NCBI GenBank assembly: GCA_031763025.1
Contig: JASSKH010000001.1
Span: 16,655,142 to 16,719,141 of the forward strand
Source of the DNA: Macrocystis pyrifera
Taxonomy: Eukaryota; Sar; Phaeophyceae; Laminariales; Laminariaceae
DNA length: 64,000 nucleotides
Direction of reading: 5' to 3'
Position 1 is the stretch's first letter; each line of letters opens with the position of its first letter. The translations under genes were made by a program, and so were the position numbers. The notes below the pieces were generated by a model. It saw nothing but the letters and a program-made list of their open reading frames with translations, did no database searches and had not been told where the DNA came from. Below are positions 45,844 through 56,704 of this stretch, piece after piece.

Positions 45844-46478
45844 CTCCCTCCGACGCTTGCGGGCTGCCGCCAGCAAGGCCTGGAAGTCATCCTCCTCCAT
45901 CCCTCGAACCCCGGCAAGAAGGGTCTGGTAGTCCCCGTCTTTAATCCCAGGAAACATTGCCTCCAGGTCTGTTCGAGTCTGCGGGTCGGACATAGCCTCT
46001 TCCAGGCGACGCTCGCGTCGTTCCATGAGGGCCCGAAAACGCGCGGCCACCATCTTAAAGTGTGCAGCATCCTTCTCCACGCTGCTGGTGGGGAGATCCA
46101 TCTCGTCGACGGGGACACCGCCCTCGGGGTCAGCCCCTCTGCCGATTCCGTTCGGCTCAGGCCCGGCGCTTTCCCGCGTCTGGCGGCGGGAGGGGTGTTG
46201 CTCCGCAGGAGAAGTGCTGGTGGTGTGGTGGCCGTGGCCGTGGGGCTCACCAGAAATATCCGAGGAACCGGCTCTGTCCGAGAAGGACGGCCGTCCGCCT
46301 GCAAGCGAGGGCGACGGGCTTCCCTTACGAGAGGCCGGAGCTATGGTGGCGCCGTTCCCTCCGTCGCCGCCATCGTGCTGCGTGGAGGCGGCGGCCGAGC
46401 GTCCCTCGCTCCAGTCCCGTGGTTTCTCGCTTCCGTCGTGTTTCACGCTGCTGCCGGTACGGTCCATTTTCGCTGCCC
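45844..46478 (-). CDS. RWP-RK gene, exon 2 with start codon
   Basis: The acceptor ATTTTTGCCAG precedes GGGCAGCGAAAATGG; the ATG at 46467 starts MDRTGSSVKHDGSEKPRDWS. Exactly 208 codons run to GAG|GTGCGTGCG at 45844. Residues 1-130 are Ser/Gly/His-rich and probably disordered (a His/Thr patch HGHGHHTTSTS). The last ~70 residues form a charged helical unit containing RLEEAMSDPQTRTDLEAMFP, followed by a half-repeat (DGDYQTLLAG / EDDFQALLAA). The same unit closes exon 3. An ATG in the upstream exon (46705) would stop after 18 codons across the splice, so the 46467 start is preferred. Membership of the RWP-RK gene is inferred from the shared motif and phase. Confidence 0.65.
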
Positions 46479-46684
46479 CTGGCAAAAATGTAAGTGCGCG
46501 GTAGAAATTCTTTGGGCTTCCCGTGCGGTCGACCGCCCTTTCGCTCTTGGCGCCAGAGCGCCAGGATCGACAACGGCGGAGGCCTCTGTCGGTTGCTCCA
46601 AGCTTCAACCTCCGCTAGGACCTGTTCCCTCTGCTCTGTGGTCTGTCGCCTGAAAGGTGCGTGTGATCGGGAGCTCTGACTTAC

Positions 46685-46756
46685 CTGCTTGAGGAGGTTC
46701 AGCATTGGCTCAACAAATGTCGAGACAGATAATATCCGGTAGCGATTTCTAACCAA
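46685..46756 (-). other. Probable 5' UTR exon 1 and 206-bp intron 1
   Basis: CCTCAAGCAG|GTAAGTCAG is a near-perfect donor at 46685/46684. With the acceptor at 46479 it defines a 206-bp intron just before the ATG. The 5' limit of exon 1 is unknown. It contains a short upstream frame starting at 46705. Confidence 0.5.
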
Positions 46757-48150
46757 ATTTACTTATTTTTATGGCTGTATACTTCACAGAGTACGATTGT
46801 TTTTCGGGACTTTACGATTTCGTGGCCACCTCTACGAAAAGCTGATCACGTTCAACCTTCATGACTAAAATACTATTATTGCGGGTGCCCAAGGACTTCT
46901 GGATCTTGTGTCAAATAAATTGTCGGCAACTTTTTCTCGACCTATTGCAGTTATCGCACTATTTTATTGAAATCATACATAAATTGTATCTGTAATCACA
47001 ATACGGTCTGATGATATGTGAATTTCTTGTAGGGCCAGAGGTGCGTAACTTTCTTCTGTTCGGAAGGCAAATCTTGATCTTTACAGCGACAGTCGCCCAC
47101 GCCTTTTCTGCCTGCATGCCTGGCGTACGTATGAAAATAACACAAAACAAATAACAAAAAAATCCTACGTATCGCTCGGTGCGAGATGATGCACCGATTG
47201 GAGATCGAACCTTATGCTTGTATTTCTACCCACAGCTGTAGTACATACCACCTACCTCCTGTACAACAACAACTGGTACAACTCTCTACTTGGAACCTAA
47301 AAGTGATCGGTGAGTTGAAGTACTACGGTTTTTGGCTCCTCCTTCTCCCGCCCACCACAGCACACACTACTCATTCATAGACAGCCCTAAGGCTTGCACA
47401 ATCAAGCTCGATGACCGACCATAGATAGACAGACGTAGATGATAGGAGATCGCTTGCTTGCTTGTTGTTTGTTGCTTTTGTTTTCTTTCTTTTTTTCTAA
47501 ACACAGAGCGGACCCAAACAAAAGCACTCACTGGGCGATTCGATCACGTCATCTCATTCATCATCTCAGTCGATCGATCGATGGAACTAATAAACAACAA
47601 CTAACTGTGATTTCGTATTAATCTTCTTTGATTGATACGCCACAACTTTAATTATTTCATTTTACTTCTTCTTGCTCACGTATTGCACGCATTTTATTAT
47701 CATCTTTTAGAGGGTCGGTAAAAAACACCGGGATCATCAAAGAAAGTTGACGTTTCACCGCCCAGGGCGCCAAAATTGACCACCTCTGTGCGCCAAAGAA
47801 ATCCACATTTCTTTTGTGACAGGATCGGACAGATGTATGCTTTGTCATCACATCATCTTGCCAGTTAACGCCGTCTCGCGCCCCCTACGGGAAGGTCTCC
47901 AGGCCCCCCGAAGGTGTTGTAGCAGAATACGTCCAGGGTCCGAGTCCCTTGGGCCCGCGGAAATGTTTATAGGGCTGTGCGCTGTGCTCAGTGCTCAAAG
48001 AGAGAGGTCTGGCGCGGTCGGCGACAACGGCCTTACGAGAGGGAGAGCCAAATTAAAATATTAACCCTTCTCTCTTGTTTGGTTCTACAGCTGTTTGTGT
48101 TCTTCTGGCTCTTCGTACACATCATCTACCATGATTACTTCTGCTACTAC
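46757..48150. other. Region upstream of RWP-RK gene
   Basis: Presumed promoter side of the minus-strand gene. No repeat family or coding region recognised; a (CGAT)n patch lies at 47567-47582. Confidence 0.4.
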
Positions 48151-48159
48151 TTACTACTA

Positions 48160-48236
48160 CTGCTTGTGGTTGTGCTGGATGTCGACGGGTCGAAAGAACG
48201 GTTCAATGTGCAGAACACACACACACTTAGTATTAC
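48160..48236 (+). repeat. DR-A 3' end joined to (AC)n
   Basis: TTGTGCTGGATGTCGACGGG, then GAACGGTTCAATGTGCAGAA and ACACACACAC. Confidence 0.65.
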
Positions 48237-48262
48237 TACTACTACTACTACTACTACTATTA

Positions 48263-48361
48263 CGGGGGTCTATAGTTAACAGGACCTATGGCCTACATAA
48301 AAAACTATATAGTTCGGTATTTTTACTAGCAATATTTGGTCCTGTTAACTATGGACCCCCG
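48263..48361 (+). mobile_element. MITE family 1 inside (TAC)n
   Basis: TA|CGGGGGTCTATAGTTAACAG to TTAACTATGGACCCCCG|TA; the microsatellite continues on both sides, so the TA target was within a TAC unit. Confidence 0.92.
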
Positions 48362-48368
48362 TAATACT

Positions 48369-48415
<47 letters not shown>

Positions 48416-48447
48416 ACTACTACTACTTACTACTACTTACTACTACA

Positions 48448-48519
<72 letters not shown>

Positions 48520-48580
48520 GCTATACTACTAGTATAACTACTACTACTAATATACTATTACTACTACTATACTATTATTA

Positions 48581-48683
48581 CGGGGGACCATACATAGTAA
48601 ATAGGACCTACGTCACACACAAAAACCTATATATTTCGCTATTATTACCTACAATATATGGTCCTATTTACTATGGTCCCCCG
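48581..48683 (+). mobile_element. MITE family 1 inside (TAC)n
   Basis: CGGGGGACCATACATAGTAA has an extra CATA; ends TACTATGGTCCCCCG|TA. Confidence 0.9.
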
Positions 48684-48938
48684 TAATACTACTATACTGT
48701 GCTACTATAATAATACTATACTCGTACGTACTACTATTAATATTACTATTACTATTATACTACTGCTACTACTATTAAATATTACTGTACTACTATAATC
48801 ACTCTATATACTACTAGTATACTACTACTACTGCCACTACTTACATTAATTAATACTATATACGAGATACCACTCACTACGACTACTGCGACCACTACCA
48901 CTACTACTACTACTACTACTACTATTAATATTGGTATT

Positions 48939-49078
48939 ATACGGGAGAGACCATATCATATAGTAAATATAGGAACGAGTACTAAGTGTTGTAATAGGGA
49001 AATTAAATATATAGGTTTTGTTTTTGTTTGTACCGAAAAAGGTCCTATTTACTATGTATGATTGATTATGGTCCACCG
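48939..49078 (-). mobile_element. MITE family 1, expanded and diverged
   Basis: CGGGAGAGACCATATCATAT to TGATTATGGTCCACCG, with several small internal duplications; ~140 bp. Confidence 0.65.
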
Positions 49079-49439
49079 AAATACTATACTACAGCAGTAT
49101 ATAATGAATGCTACTACTACTTACTATACTAATATACTATTTATTATAATAATACTACAACAGTTACTAGTACTGCTGCTACTAATAGTATATACGAAAT
49201 ATATATATATATATTTAGCGCCCCGGAGAGAGCGAGAGGAAACCTCTAGTCCACACTTATTTTTTCTCACAAGTTTTTTCGTGCATACCGGTTCGAACCC
49301 GGTTCGTTTCTTCCACCTTTCTTTGTCGGGCCTGTCTCTGACCGTGCCGTCAACAAACTGACTGTGGTTTACTCCGAGGATGTAGGCACCTGAGTCTAGA
49401 TTTTATCTCTCCCGACTCAGGTATTATATATAGTGTATG

Positions 49440-49530
49440 AGAGTTGAACCCACTAAAACCTCTCAATAATAGTCTCCCCAGCCTGACTCAGTACACGAGT
49501 CACCCTACCCATCTGGGCGTTGGTCTTATA
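49440..49530 (-). repeat. tRNA-like fragment
   Basis: On the minus strand, CCAGATGGGTAGGGTGACTC then GTGGGTTCAACTCTCATAC gives box-A-like and box-B-like motifs at plausible spacing; stems are poor. Confidence 0.3.
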
Positions 49531-49589
49531 GTATAATACTATTAAATTATATATTCCTACTCCTTCTCGTATCTTTCCCCTTGCACGTC

Positions 49590-49972
49590 CCTTTTGGCTC
49601 ATGCTCGGGGTAAGTATGTGTGTGTCTGAGCTTTGGCTTCCCATTTTATTTATTTATTTTGGATTCTTCTCCTTTTCTTTTTCTTTTTCTTGTTCTTTTT
49701 CGGTTTGGTTTCTTCGTTGCTTCTCTTTCTTTATGGTGTATTTTGGTTGCTGGCGTATGTATGTATGTTGTGTCGGCCGCACCTAGTGCGAAGGCATGGT
49801 ATTGCGTATTAGGCTATTAATGCATTACGGTGTGTTATCTCTGTGTCGTAGTCTGTGACCACAGAGCTCGTATCTTTCTAGGGTGAAGAATCTGTCAGCA
49901 CGGACACTGGGCTTGCTGGATGTCGACGAGTAGAAGAACGGTTTAATGTGAAGAACACACACACACACACAC
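49590..49972 (+). repeat. DR-A dispersed repeat, long copy
   Basis: Runs from GCTCGGGGTAAGTATGTGTG through CTTTTTCGGTTTGGTTTCTT, TGTGTCGGCCGCACCTAGTG, GTGACCACAGAGCTCGTATC and GGATGTCGACGAGTAGAAGA to (AC)9. Nearly the same sequence is reversed at 60119-60530. Confidence 0.85.
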
Positions 49973-50714
49973 TCCCCCTCCTGCTATACTACTATTTTTA
50001 TTAGGCTTGCCATCCGACAATGTGCAGCATGGGCTTCACCGTTGATCAATCAGAACATTATGATTCCTGAAAGAAGAAATACCCGGATGCAAAGGAAACC
50101 TATGCACAAGGTCTATCTATCTATCTATACTACCTATCTATCTTTTATGTCTACTTCATTTTATGTTGCTTTATCTACGATAATACCCTATTATTACTAT
50201 AATACTACTAAATTATAATATACTATAATATCACTACTACTATACACTATAATATTATATACTACTGTAGTATTAATATTTTCATAATATCTACCACTAC
50301 TACGAACTTGTTTTTGTTATATAGCTCGATGTTAAGATACTAAACTATTATTTAATAATACTACTACCACCACACCATCCACTACTACTCTACTATAATA
50401 TTAATAATATTAATATCATTATTACTGCAATCACCACTCACTATAATATAATAATTATTATTAATATGCTTGCCTTCTGACAACATAGCGCAGATAGATG
50501 CCGTTCCTATATAAACCAAATATCCTTCCTGAAATCAGTAGTATCCCTCATACACTTCTTCTGTTCCTGTCGTTTCCAAATTCCCATTCCCCACGACATT
50601 TCATTTTATAGCTACCAGTATAACACTATATATAATACTACAATTATACTACTGCGACTGCTGTCTATTGTTGTTCTTGTTGTCGTTCCTGTTGTGTTGT
50701 GTTGTGTTTGGAAC

Positions 50715-50865
50715 TGACTCCAGTCCGGTTTCTTTGGGGATGAAATACTTAGTTAGACAGCACTAGTAGAATTTGGGTAGGTTGTCCCCATAATAACGAG
50801 ACAGTAGAATTTGGGTGGGTTGTCCCCATAATAACGGGACTGCAGTTTGCCTCAAAACGGTTTTT
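50715..50865. mobile_element. Foldback family 2 with a repeated arm
   Basis: The right arm piece GTAGAATTTGGGTGGGTTGT CCCCATAATAACGGGAC is present twice in tandem (50766-50800, 50806-50841); the left arm is CTCCAGTCCGGTTTCTTTGG. Confidence 0.6.
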
Positions 50866-51369
50866 AAAAAGGTTGTCACCAAAAAGTCCGTGTGGGCACA
50901 GAACAGAACAGCCGATTTTCCTGATACATACGTGACACTTCAGAATTGCCTTTCTTTCCGATGAGAATGATAATCGATTAAAACTTGGTTGGTTGTATTG
51001 CCCTGACTGAGTCAAATTTCACGTACAATAAGGGGAGGATGACAGACCCACGCCCATGGCGTGGGGATGGAGCTTGGATGCGGCTTAGAATAGAACGTAA
51101 AGAGTACATCTAAATATATTGAGATAAAAGAAGGAGCAAAGACAACAGAGTATCCGTTGGACTATTATATTGGTAAAAGGTCAACCGATCGCCTGCCCAA
51201 TCCAAGCCTTATAACAACTCTCGAGACTCCCCCCCTGGAATGGACCGGATATATATACGGGTCGAGGTGCCACCAATATGTGGTTCCAATTTTTGATCCG
51301 GTAGCATTTTTTTAGATTCTTGACATGAGGAAATTCACGTTTTCTCTTACAAAAAGCGATTTCATGGTG

Positions 51370-51472
51370 GACGTCAGATTCGAAAGCACGACCAACGACT
51401 CATGTCCTGCTGTCGACAGGTTAAGGCGTTCTTAGCCCGTTGAACTATTGGTACGATCACCAGCCCAATCTA
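51370..51472 (-). repeat. tRNA-like fragment
   Basis: On the minus strand, GGTGATCGTACCAATAGTTC AACGGGCTAAGAACGCC and GCTTTCGAATCTGACGTCCACC suggest a degenerate tRNA or SINE head. Confidence 0.35.
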
Positions 51473-51911
51473 AAACAACAATCGTACAGCAAAGAAAGAT
51501 ACCTGGTAGATCGTAGACAAGGGGAAAAAAAAGTAGACACAGAAGGCAGATAGACCTTGTGCATACTCGTAGATAGGTTTTTCCATTGTTTCCGGGGATT
51601 TCTTCTCACACATGTATATATTTTATACATATGTATGTATGTCATTCACACTGTTGTTGTACTGCTGGCGATGTATGTATGTATGTATGTAGTACAAAAG
51701 ATACACTTCTCTTTTTTTGTTTTTTACCTGTTAATAGTACCTGGTACAAGTATTTTTTATTATTATTATGGTTCATGTACTTTGCATGACAGACGAAGCA
51801 TAACCTAATTACTACGCTACTACTTACTGCTGTTGACAGCAAAGTTGAAATGTTGGATGGGGGAGAGCTGCCCCCCGTATACTCTACTACTCGTTTGTAT
51901 GAATATTAATA

Positions 51912-51912
51912 G

Positions 51913-51959
<47 letters not shown>
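51912..51959 (+). repeat. (GTT)16 microsatellite
   Basis: Sixteen GTT units, directly abutting the reversed DR-A copy. Confidence 0.9.
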
Positions 51960-51960
<1 letters not shown>

Positions 51961-52165
51961 TCTTGACATTAAGCCGTTCTTCCTGCCCGTCGACATCCAG
52001 CTCAACCAGTGTCCGTGCCGATTCTTCAATCCTAGAGAGATACAAGTTCTGTGGGTCACGAAGCTACGCCACAGAGATACTACGTTCCCACGTATGCAAT
52101 GCGATGCCATGTCATCATACTGCGTACGACAGGGGCGACATACACATTCCATGACCTAGATAGAC
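51960..52165 (-). repeat. DR-A, reversed, left member of inverted pair
   Basis: AAGCCGTTCTTCCTGCCCGT, CCAGTGTCCGTGCCGATTCT and GTGGGTCACGAAGCTACGCC are reversed DR-A blocks. Confidence 0.7.
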
Positions 52166-52204
52166 GAAACGAAACAAAGAGAGAAAAAAAAAAACAATAC
52201 AAAA

Positions 52205-52495
52205 AACAATTGTATTTTTTTTCTTGTTCTTTTTCGGTTTGGTTTTTTCGTTGCTTCTCTTTCTTTATGGTGTATTTTGGTTGCTGGCGTATGTATGTAT
52301 GTTGTGTCGGCCGCACCTAGTGCGAAGGCATGGTATTACGTAGGCTATTAATGCATTACGGTGTGTTATCTCTGTGTCGTAGTCTGTGACCACAGAGCTC
52401 GTATCTTTCTAGGGTGAAGAATCAGCACGGACACTGGGCTTGCTGGATGTCGACGAGTAGAAGAACGGTTTAATGTGAAGAACACACACACACCA
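52205..52495 (+). repeat. DR-A, right member of inverted pair
   Basis: Near-identical to 49680-49965 (TGTGTCGGCCGCACCTAGTG, GGACACTGGGCTTGCTGGAT), ending in (AC)5. The T-rich start faces the A-rich end of the left member. Confidence 0.85.
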
Positions 52496-52724
52496 GGTAC
52501 CTGCTCGTACAGTCATTATAAAATAGCCCTGGTGGTGTGTTGATGGTGCGTGTGTTTGTGGTAGTGCAGGCGATGGTTGGTGGTGTGTGTCGTCATCTTC
52601 CGTTCGTTATCGCTCTGCAGGGTGTATTGTCGTTGTGGTGAGTCGTGAAGCAACAAATCTGGCACCAGGTATAACTAACTGCTGTGTGCTAGGCGGAGGC
52701 TTCGAGGACCCCCCTCCACCCTCC

Positions 52725-53150
52725 CCCCAAAATGTCTGCCTGGTCGGTGAAAACCCGACGTGCTCCGTCCCGGCATTGCAGGGATGCGAGGGTCTATGGT
52801 CATATGACTACCGCCATGCACGAAAATGAGTACACCACCCCCCCAACCGCCCCCCCATGTCCCCCCAACTCAATGAAGCTGTCATCTATATAATACATGC
52901 AAAAGTCCGCCTCACAAGCGGTTCTCAGTAGGATGCAGCTCAGCCTTCATGAGACTCGCCCGGCACCCCACGGCGCTTCGCGCTTGGTGTCTGCCTGGTC
53001 GGTGAAAACCCATCATGCTCCGTCCCGGCATTGTAGGGATGCGAGAGAGTTTATCCATCTATGTGGTCGTACGACTACGTATACGGCTCTGCATGTGAGA
53101 TCGAGTACATCTCTCCTATCGAGTACACACACACCCCCCCCCCCCCCCTC
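52725..53150 (-). repeat. DR-G repeat, two direct copies plus poly(C)
   Basis: GTCTGCCTGGTCGGTGAAAA and CTCCGTCCCGGCATTG(C/T)AGG occur at 52733 and 52989, both reversed relative to 5733-5888. C-rich runs follow (52837-52868 and 53132-53147). Confidence 0.75.
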
Positions 53151-53268
53151 CGATATCCTGTATAGGCGAACTCTCCGGGCGGGGGAACGCTTCATTCAAC
53201 TCCGGCCTCACAACGCCCGGAACGATTTAAAATGAAAACATCGCCGATCGGTTCCACTACATAAATAT

Positions 53269-55462
53269 AAAAATCACACCCTGGACAATAGGCAATAGTC
53301 CAATAGTCTATTAATAGCTTCCTATTGCAATTGACTGTCTATTGTGGTCCCTAATTCCAGTTAATTGAAAGGTGTCGAGCTCTATTATCCAGACAATTTC
53401 TATTATGTGACCCCTACCTGACCCTATTGTCCAGACCATCTCACTTTATAGGTAGTCTCCGTAATCAATGGTCCGGACAATTCCAATTAATCGACCTTCT
53501 CCTAAATAAATTGTCCGGCCAATTCCAATTGACAGACTGTCTCCTGAATCAATTGTCTCGACAATTCCAATTGATAGTCGGCCCCCCGAAATAGTTGTCC
53601 GGACAATTTCAATTAGTAGACTGACGCCAAAAGTATTTGTCCCGACAACTCCAATTAATAGACAGTCTCCCAGATCAATTGGCCCGACAATTCCAATTTA
53701 TACACAGTCTCCAAAATCAATTGTCCGGACAATTTCAATTAGTAGACTGCTTTCTAAATCAGTTGTCCGGGCAATTCCAATTGATAGACAGTATACAAAA
53801 TCAACTATCCCGACAATTTCGACTAAATCGAAATCTCCTAAACTACTTCAGACAATGCCATCATTGGTGGGCAGTCTCCTAAATTAACTGCCCGTACATT
53901 TCAAAACAATAGTGCATACGGATCACTTTGTTTCGTGAAAACTTTTTTTAATGATTTACATCTGAGCACATAGGCTAAGCGGTATCAAAACTTCTTACAT
54001 GCGGAGATAAAATACAAAACTAGCGTTGAGGTGTCCCGCCCTTTTCTGCGTATGCCTTGGACAATAGACCTATCAATAGACTATTGCCCCTACAGCAGAG
54101 TCACGAAGTTGTCTATTAATTGGAATTGTCCGGGCAAGTGATGTCATAGACTGTCTAGCAATTGAAATTGTTTAGACAATTGATCTTGGATACTGTCTAT
54201 AACAATTGGATTTATTCGGACAACTGATATCGGGCACTGTGTTTAACAATTGGAATTGTCCAGACAACTAATTTTAGAGACTCTCTATCAATTGAAGTTG
54301 CCCTGACAATTGATTTCAGAGACTGTCCATTAATTGGAATTGTCTGAACAATTAATCTTTGGTGCTTTTCAATAATTGTAATTGTCCAGACAAATGAGCT
54401 CGGAGACTGCCTATCAATTGAAATTGTGCAGGCAAACGATAATATCACAGGCGGTCTATTAATTGGAATTGCTTGAACGATTGATATCGGGTGATTTACA
54501 TGAATTGGACTTGTCGGGGCAACTGCTATAAGATACCGTCTATTAATTGTAATTGTCCGGACAATGGGATTCGGAAGCGATCTTGGAATTGTCATGACTA
54601 TCGAGTTTAAGAGGGCTCGGTTATTTGAGAGCTGGCAGCTACTTGTAGAATTATATTTGATTTGGTCAGTACACAACAGTACACCATGCTAGTATTATTG
54701 CCTCTACAACAGGATCGGGAACTTCCCTCAATACGCAATCATTTGCAAGGTCCTTTATTGTGCCATATTACGAGTAGTATCAGTTCAATGCGGAGTGTCT
54801 ATCGTAATACAATAACTACTAACTGTAGGTACACGGCCATGACATTTATCGAGCAATTGATTTGTTGCGCGGCATCTGAAATGAATTGTGCGGACAGATC
54901 CTTTTGGACCATTCCATTTAATTGTGACAGCACCCGAAATCAATTGTGCGGGCAGTTTCAGTTAATAAGTAGCAGCCGAAATCAAATGTTCAGACAAATC
55001 CAATTAATAGACAACTCCCGAAATCAATTGTCTGAACAATTTCAGTTAGTGGACAACACCCGAAATCAATTGTCTGGACAATTCCAATTATTGGATAGCA
55101 CCCGAAATCAATTTGCTGAATAATTCCAATTAATTGGCAGTCTCCACAACCAATTGTTTGGACTATTCCAATTCATAGACAACACTCGAAACCTATTGTT
55201 CACACAATTCCAACTAGTATAGATGGTATTCGAAATCAATTGCCTGGACAATTCCAATTCATAGGCAATCGCCGAAAACAATTGCCTGGCCAATTTCAAT
55301 TAATGGGCAATCAATCGCCGAAATCAATTGTATTGACAATTTCAATTAATAGACAGTAACCAAAAATAATTGTCAAGACAAACCCAATTAACACACATCC
55401 TCCTGAATCAATTGTAGACACAATAGACTATTGAAATAGTAATTGTCCAGGGTGTGATTTTT
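53269..55462. mobile_element. 2.2 kb terminal-inverted-repeat element built of 42-bp arrays
   Basis: Perfect terminal inverted repeats (AAAATCACACCCTGGACAAT at 53270-53289 and its complement at 55442-55461) bound three arrays of a ~42-bp unit around ATTGTCCGGACAATTCCAAT. Array A (53.29-53.91 kb) is forward, B (54.05-54.60) reverse, C (54.87-55.44) forward, with two non-repeat spacers. No transposase frame is present, so it would be non-autonomous. No clear target duplication was found. It resembles foldback-type elements in plan. Confidence 0.75.
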
Positions 55463-56097
55463 TAAGTATGTGATACAGCAGCACTCAGTACTTGATTGAT
55501 TGTACCCCAAGACGTCGTTGTTATGTTATGGTACTGCTTTGAATGAGGCCGGCCTTGATCTTAACAACGCGAAACCCTACGAGCTCATAAATGTGTGTAT
55601 GTATTGCAGTACGTATGTATTCTTCTCTGTCTGCCTGTCTGAAAGTAGCGACCTATATACAGCACAAGCAGTAGGACGGCTCTCTGATTGTGGAGCTCTA
55701 CTAGCTCTACTCTCCAAAGAAAGAATACTGATGAGAGTATTACAGTATTTTTTGTTGTGTTTTTTGTTGTGTGTTCCCGCCCTCTCGTCCCTCCCATTTA
55801 TTACCTTCTTCGCCCTTAGTTTATATTTCCCTCTCCTACTAATTTTTTGTTGTGGTATTCGCAACGCAAATCCGGGCTCATCTAGCAGCAGGCTCTTTCC
55901 CCCTTTCCCCACCCACGCCATTGCGTACGTCCGTGCCGTGCTTTTCTATCGCGACAAGGGGGTTAGCATTTAGTTACTTTGTTCCCCCCCTCGACAATAA
56001 TAACTAACTCGTTCGTGTCGACTCGTGCTACGTCTTATTCTATGTATGCTTGTAACATGTTAATATCATCTCGTGACAACCTCTCTCTATTGATGTT

Positions 56098-56411
56098 CCG
56101 GCGTCCCCGGTGGCTTGGTAGGTGGTCCGCGTGCCTATCAAGATCAATTTCGTGGGTTCAAATCTCACCGAGTGCATGCTCGTAGGGACTTTTTCTGGCA
56201 TAAAAAATTGATAAGCGGAAAGCGCGAGAGCGTGAGTTAGCTACATTCGATGAAAATCGACGAGCAGTGGGAATGCTGAACCCTATGCGCGACAAAAAAT
56301 AAAGGCACGTACCGGGGGGGAGAAGGGACGACACCTGTGACCACGGCTTGTCCAGAAGATCGTCGAGGGTAAAACCTCCTACGAGTGAGGTGGAAAGTAA
56401 AAGTGATGATG

Positions 56412-56441
<30 letters not shown>
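56098..56441 (+). mobile_element. tRNA-derived SINE, copy 5
   Basis: CCGGCGTCCCCGGTGGCTTG head, B box GGGTTCAAATCTCACC, conserved body and a 30-A tail. The 7-bp duplication TGATGTT lies at 56091-56097 and 56442-56448. Confidence 0.95.
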
Positions 56442-56443
<2 letters not shown>

Positions 56444-56449
56444 ATGTTA

Positions 56450-56559
56450 CGAGGGACCATTACATAGTAAATAGGACCTACGATATACACACAGACCTAT
56501 CTATATATTTACCTATTTTTAGTGACAATATTTGGTCCTATTTACTGTGTTCCCCCCCG
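56450..56559 (+). mobile_element. MITE family 1 inserted at SINE target duplication
   Basis: TA|CGAGGGACCATTACATAGTA to TTCCCCCCCG|TA, starting immediately after the SINE's right duplication, so it inserted after or beside the SINE. Confidence 0.85.
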
Positions 56560-56704
56560 TAATAGTATGCTTACAGCAAGATAGAGGAAAGCTACCGTCT
56601 ACAGCAGTACGACTTACTACGTGCGTTTGTCACGAGCTTTGTCCTCAGTCTCCGCGTGCACGAAAGGCATAAAACTGCTATTCTTCTATCTCTAAGCAAA
56701 CAAC

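Larger units (their letters stand above)
11691..46756 (-). other. Whole RWP-RK gene span (exons 1-6)
   Basis: Gene model assembled by eye: a 5' UTR exon ending at 46685, then coding exons 46478-45844 (ATG 46467), 37044-35517, 31776-30283, 27484-27260 and 13184-11691 (TGA). Donors are GTAAGT, GTGCGT, GTATAT, GTAAGA and GTGAGA, and acceptors all end CAG. Every coding-exon junction is phase 0. Predicted protein is about 1,780 residues with one RWP-RK domain near residues 1,190-1,240. RWP-RK proteins are DNA-binding nuclear regulators, often of nitrogen response or gametogenesis. Links between exons 2-3-4 and 5-6 rest on phase, strand and composition; the 4-5 link is proved by the domain. Confidence 0.6.
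48236..48930 (+). repeat. (TAC)n / ACT microsatellite tract
   Basis: About 500 bases of (ACT)n with TTAC interruptions, carrying MITEs at 48263-48361 and 48581-48683; a third lies immediately downstream. The poly-Tyr frame through it is compositional. Confidence 0.9.

Noticed and set aside
46703..46705. ATG in exon 1 as the RWP-RK start
   Set aside because: Joined to exon 2 it meets a stop after 18 codons; the exon 2 ATG at 46467 gives the long frame.
48336..48686. 116-codon poly-Tyr frame
   Set aside because: Direct translation of (TAC)n plus two MITE sequences.
53637..55123. Frames in the 2.2 kb element (81-154 codons)
   Set aside because: Repeat-derived peptides (for example recurring 'NQLSGQFQL') from the 42-bp array, not a transposase.
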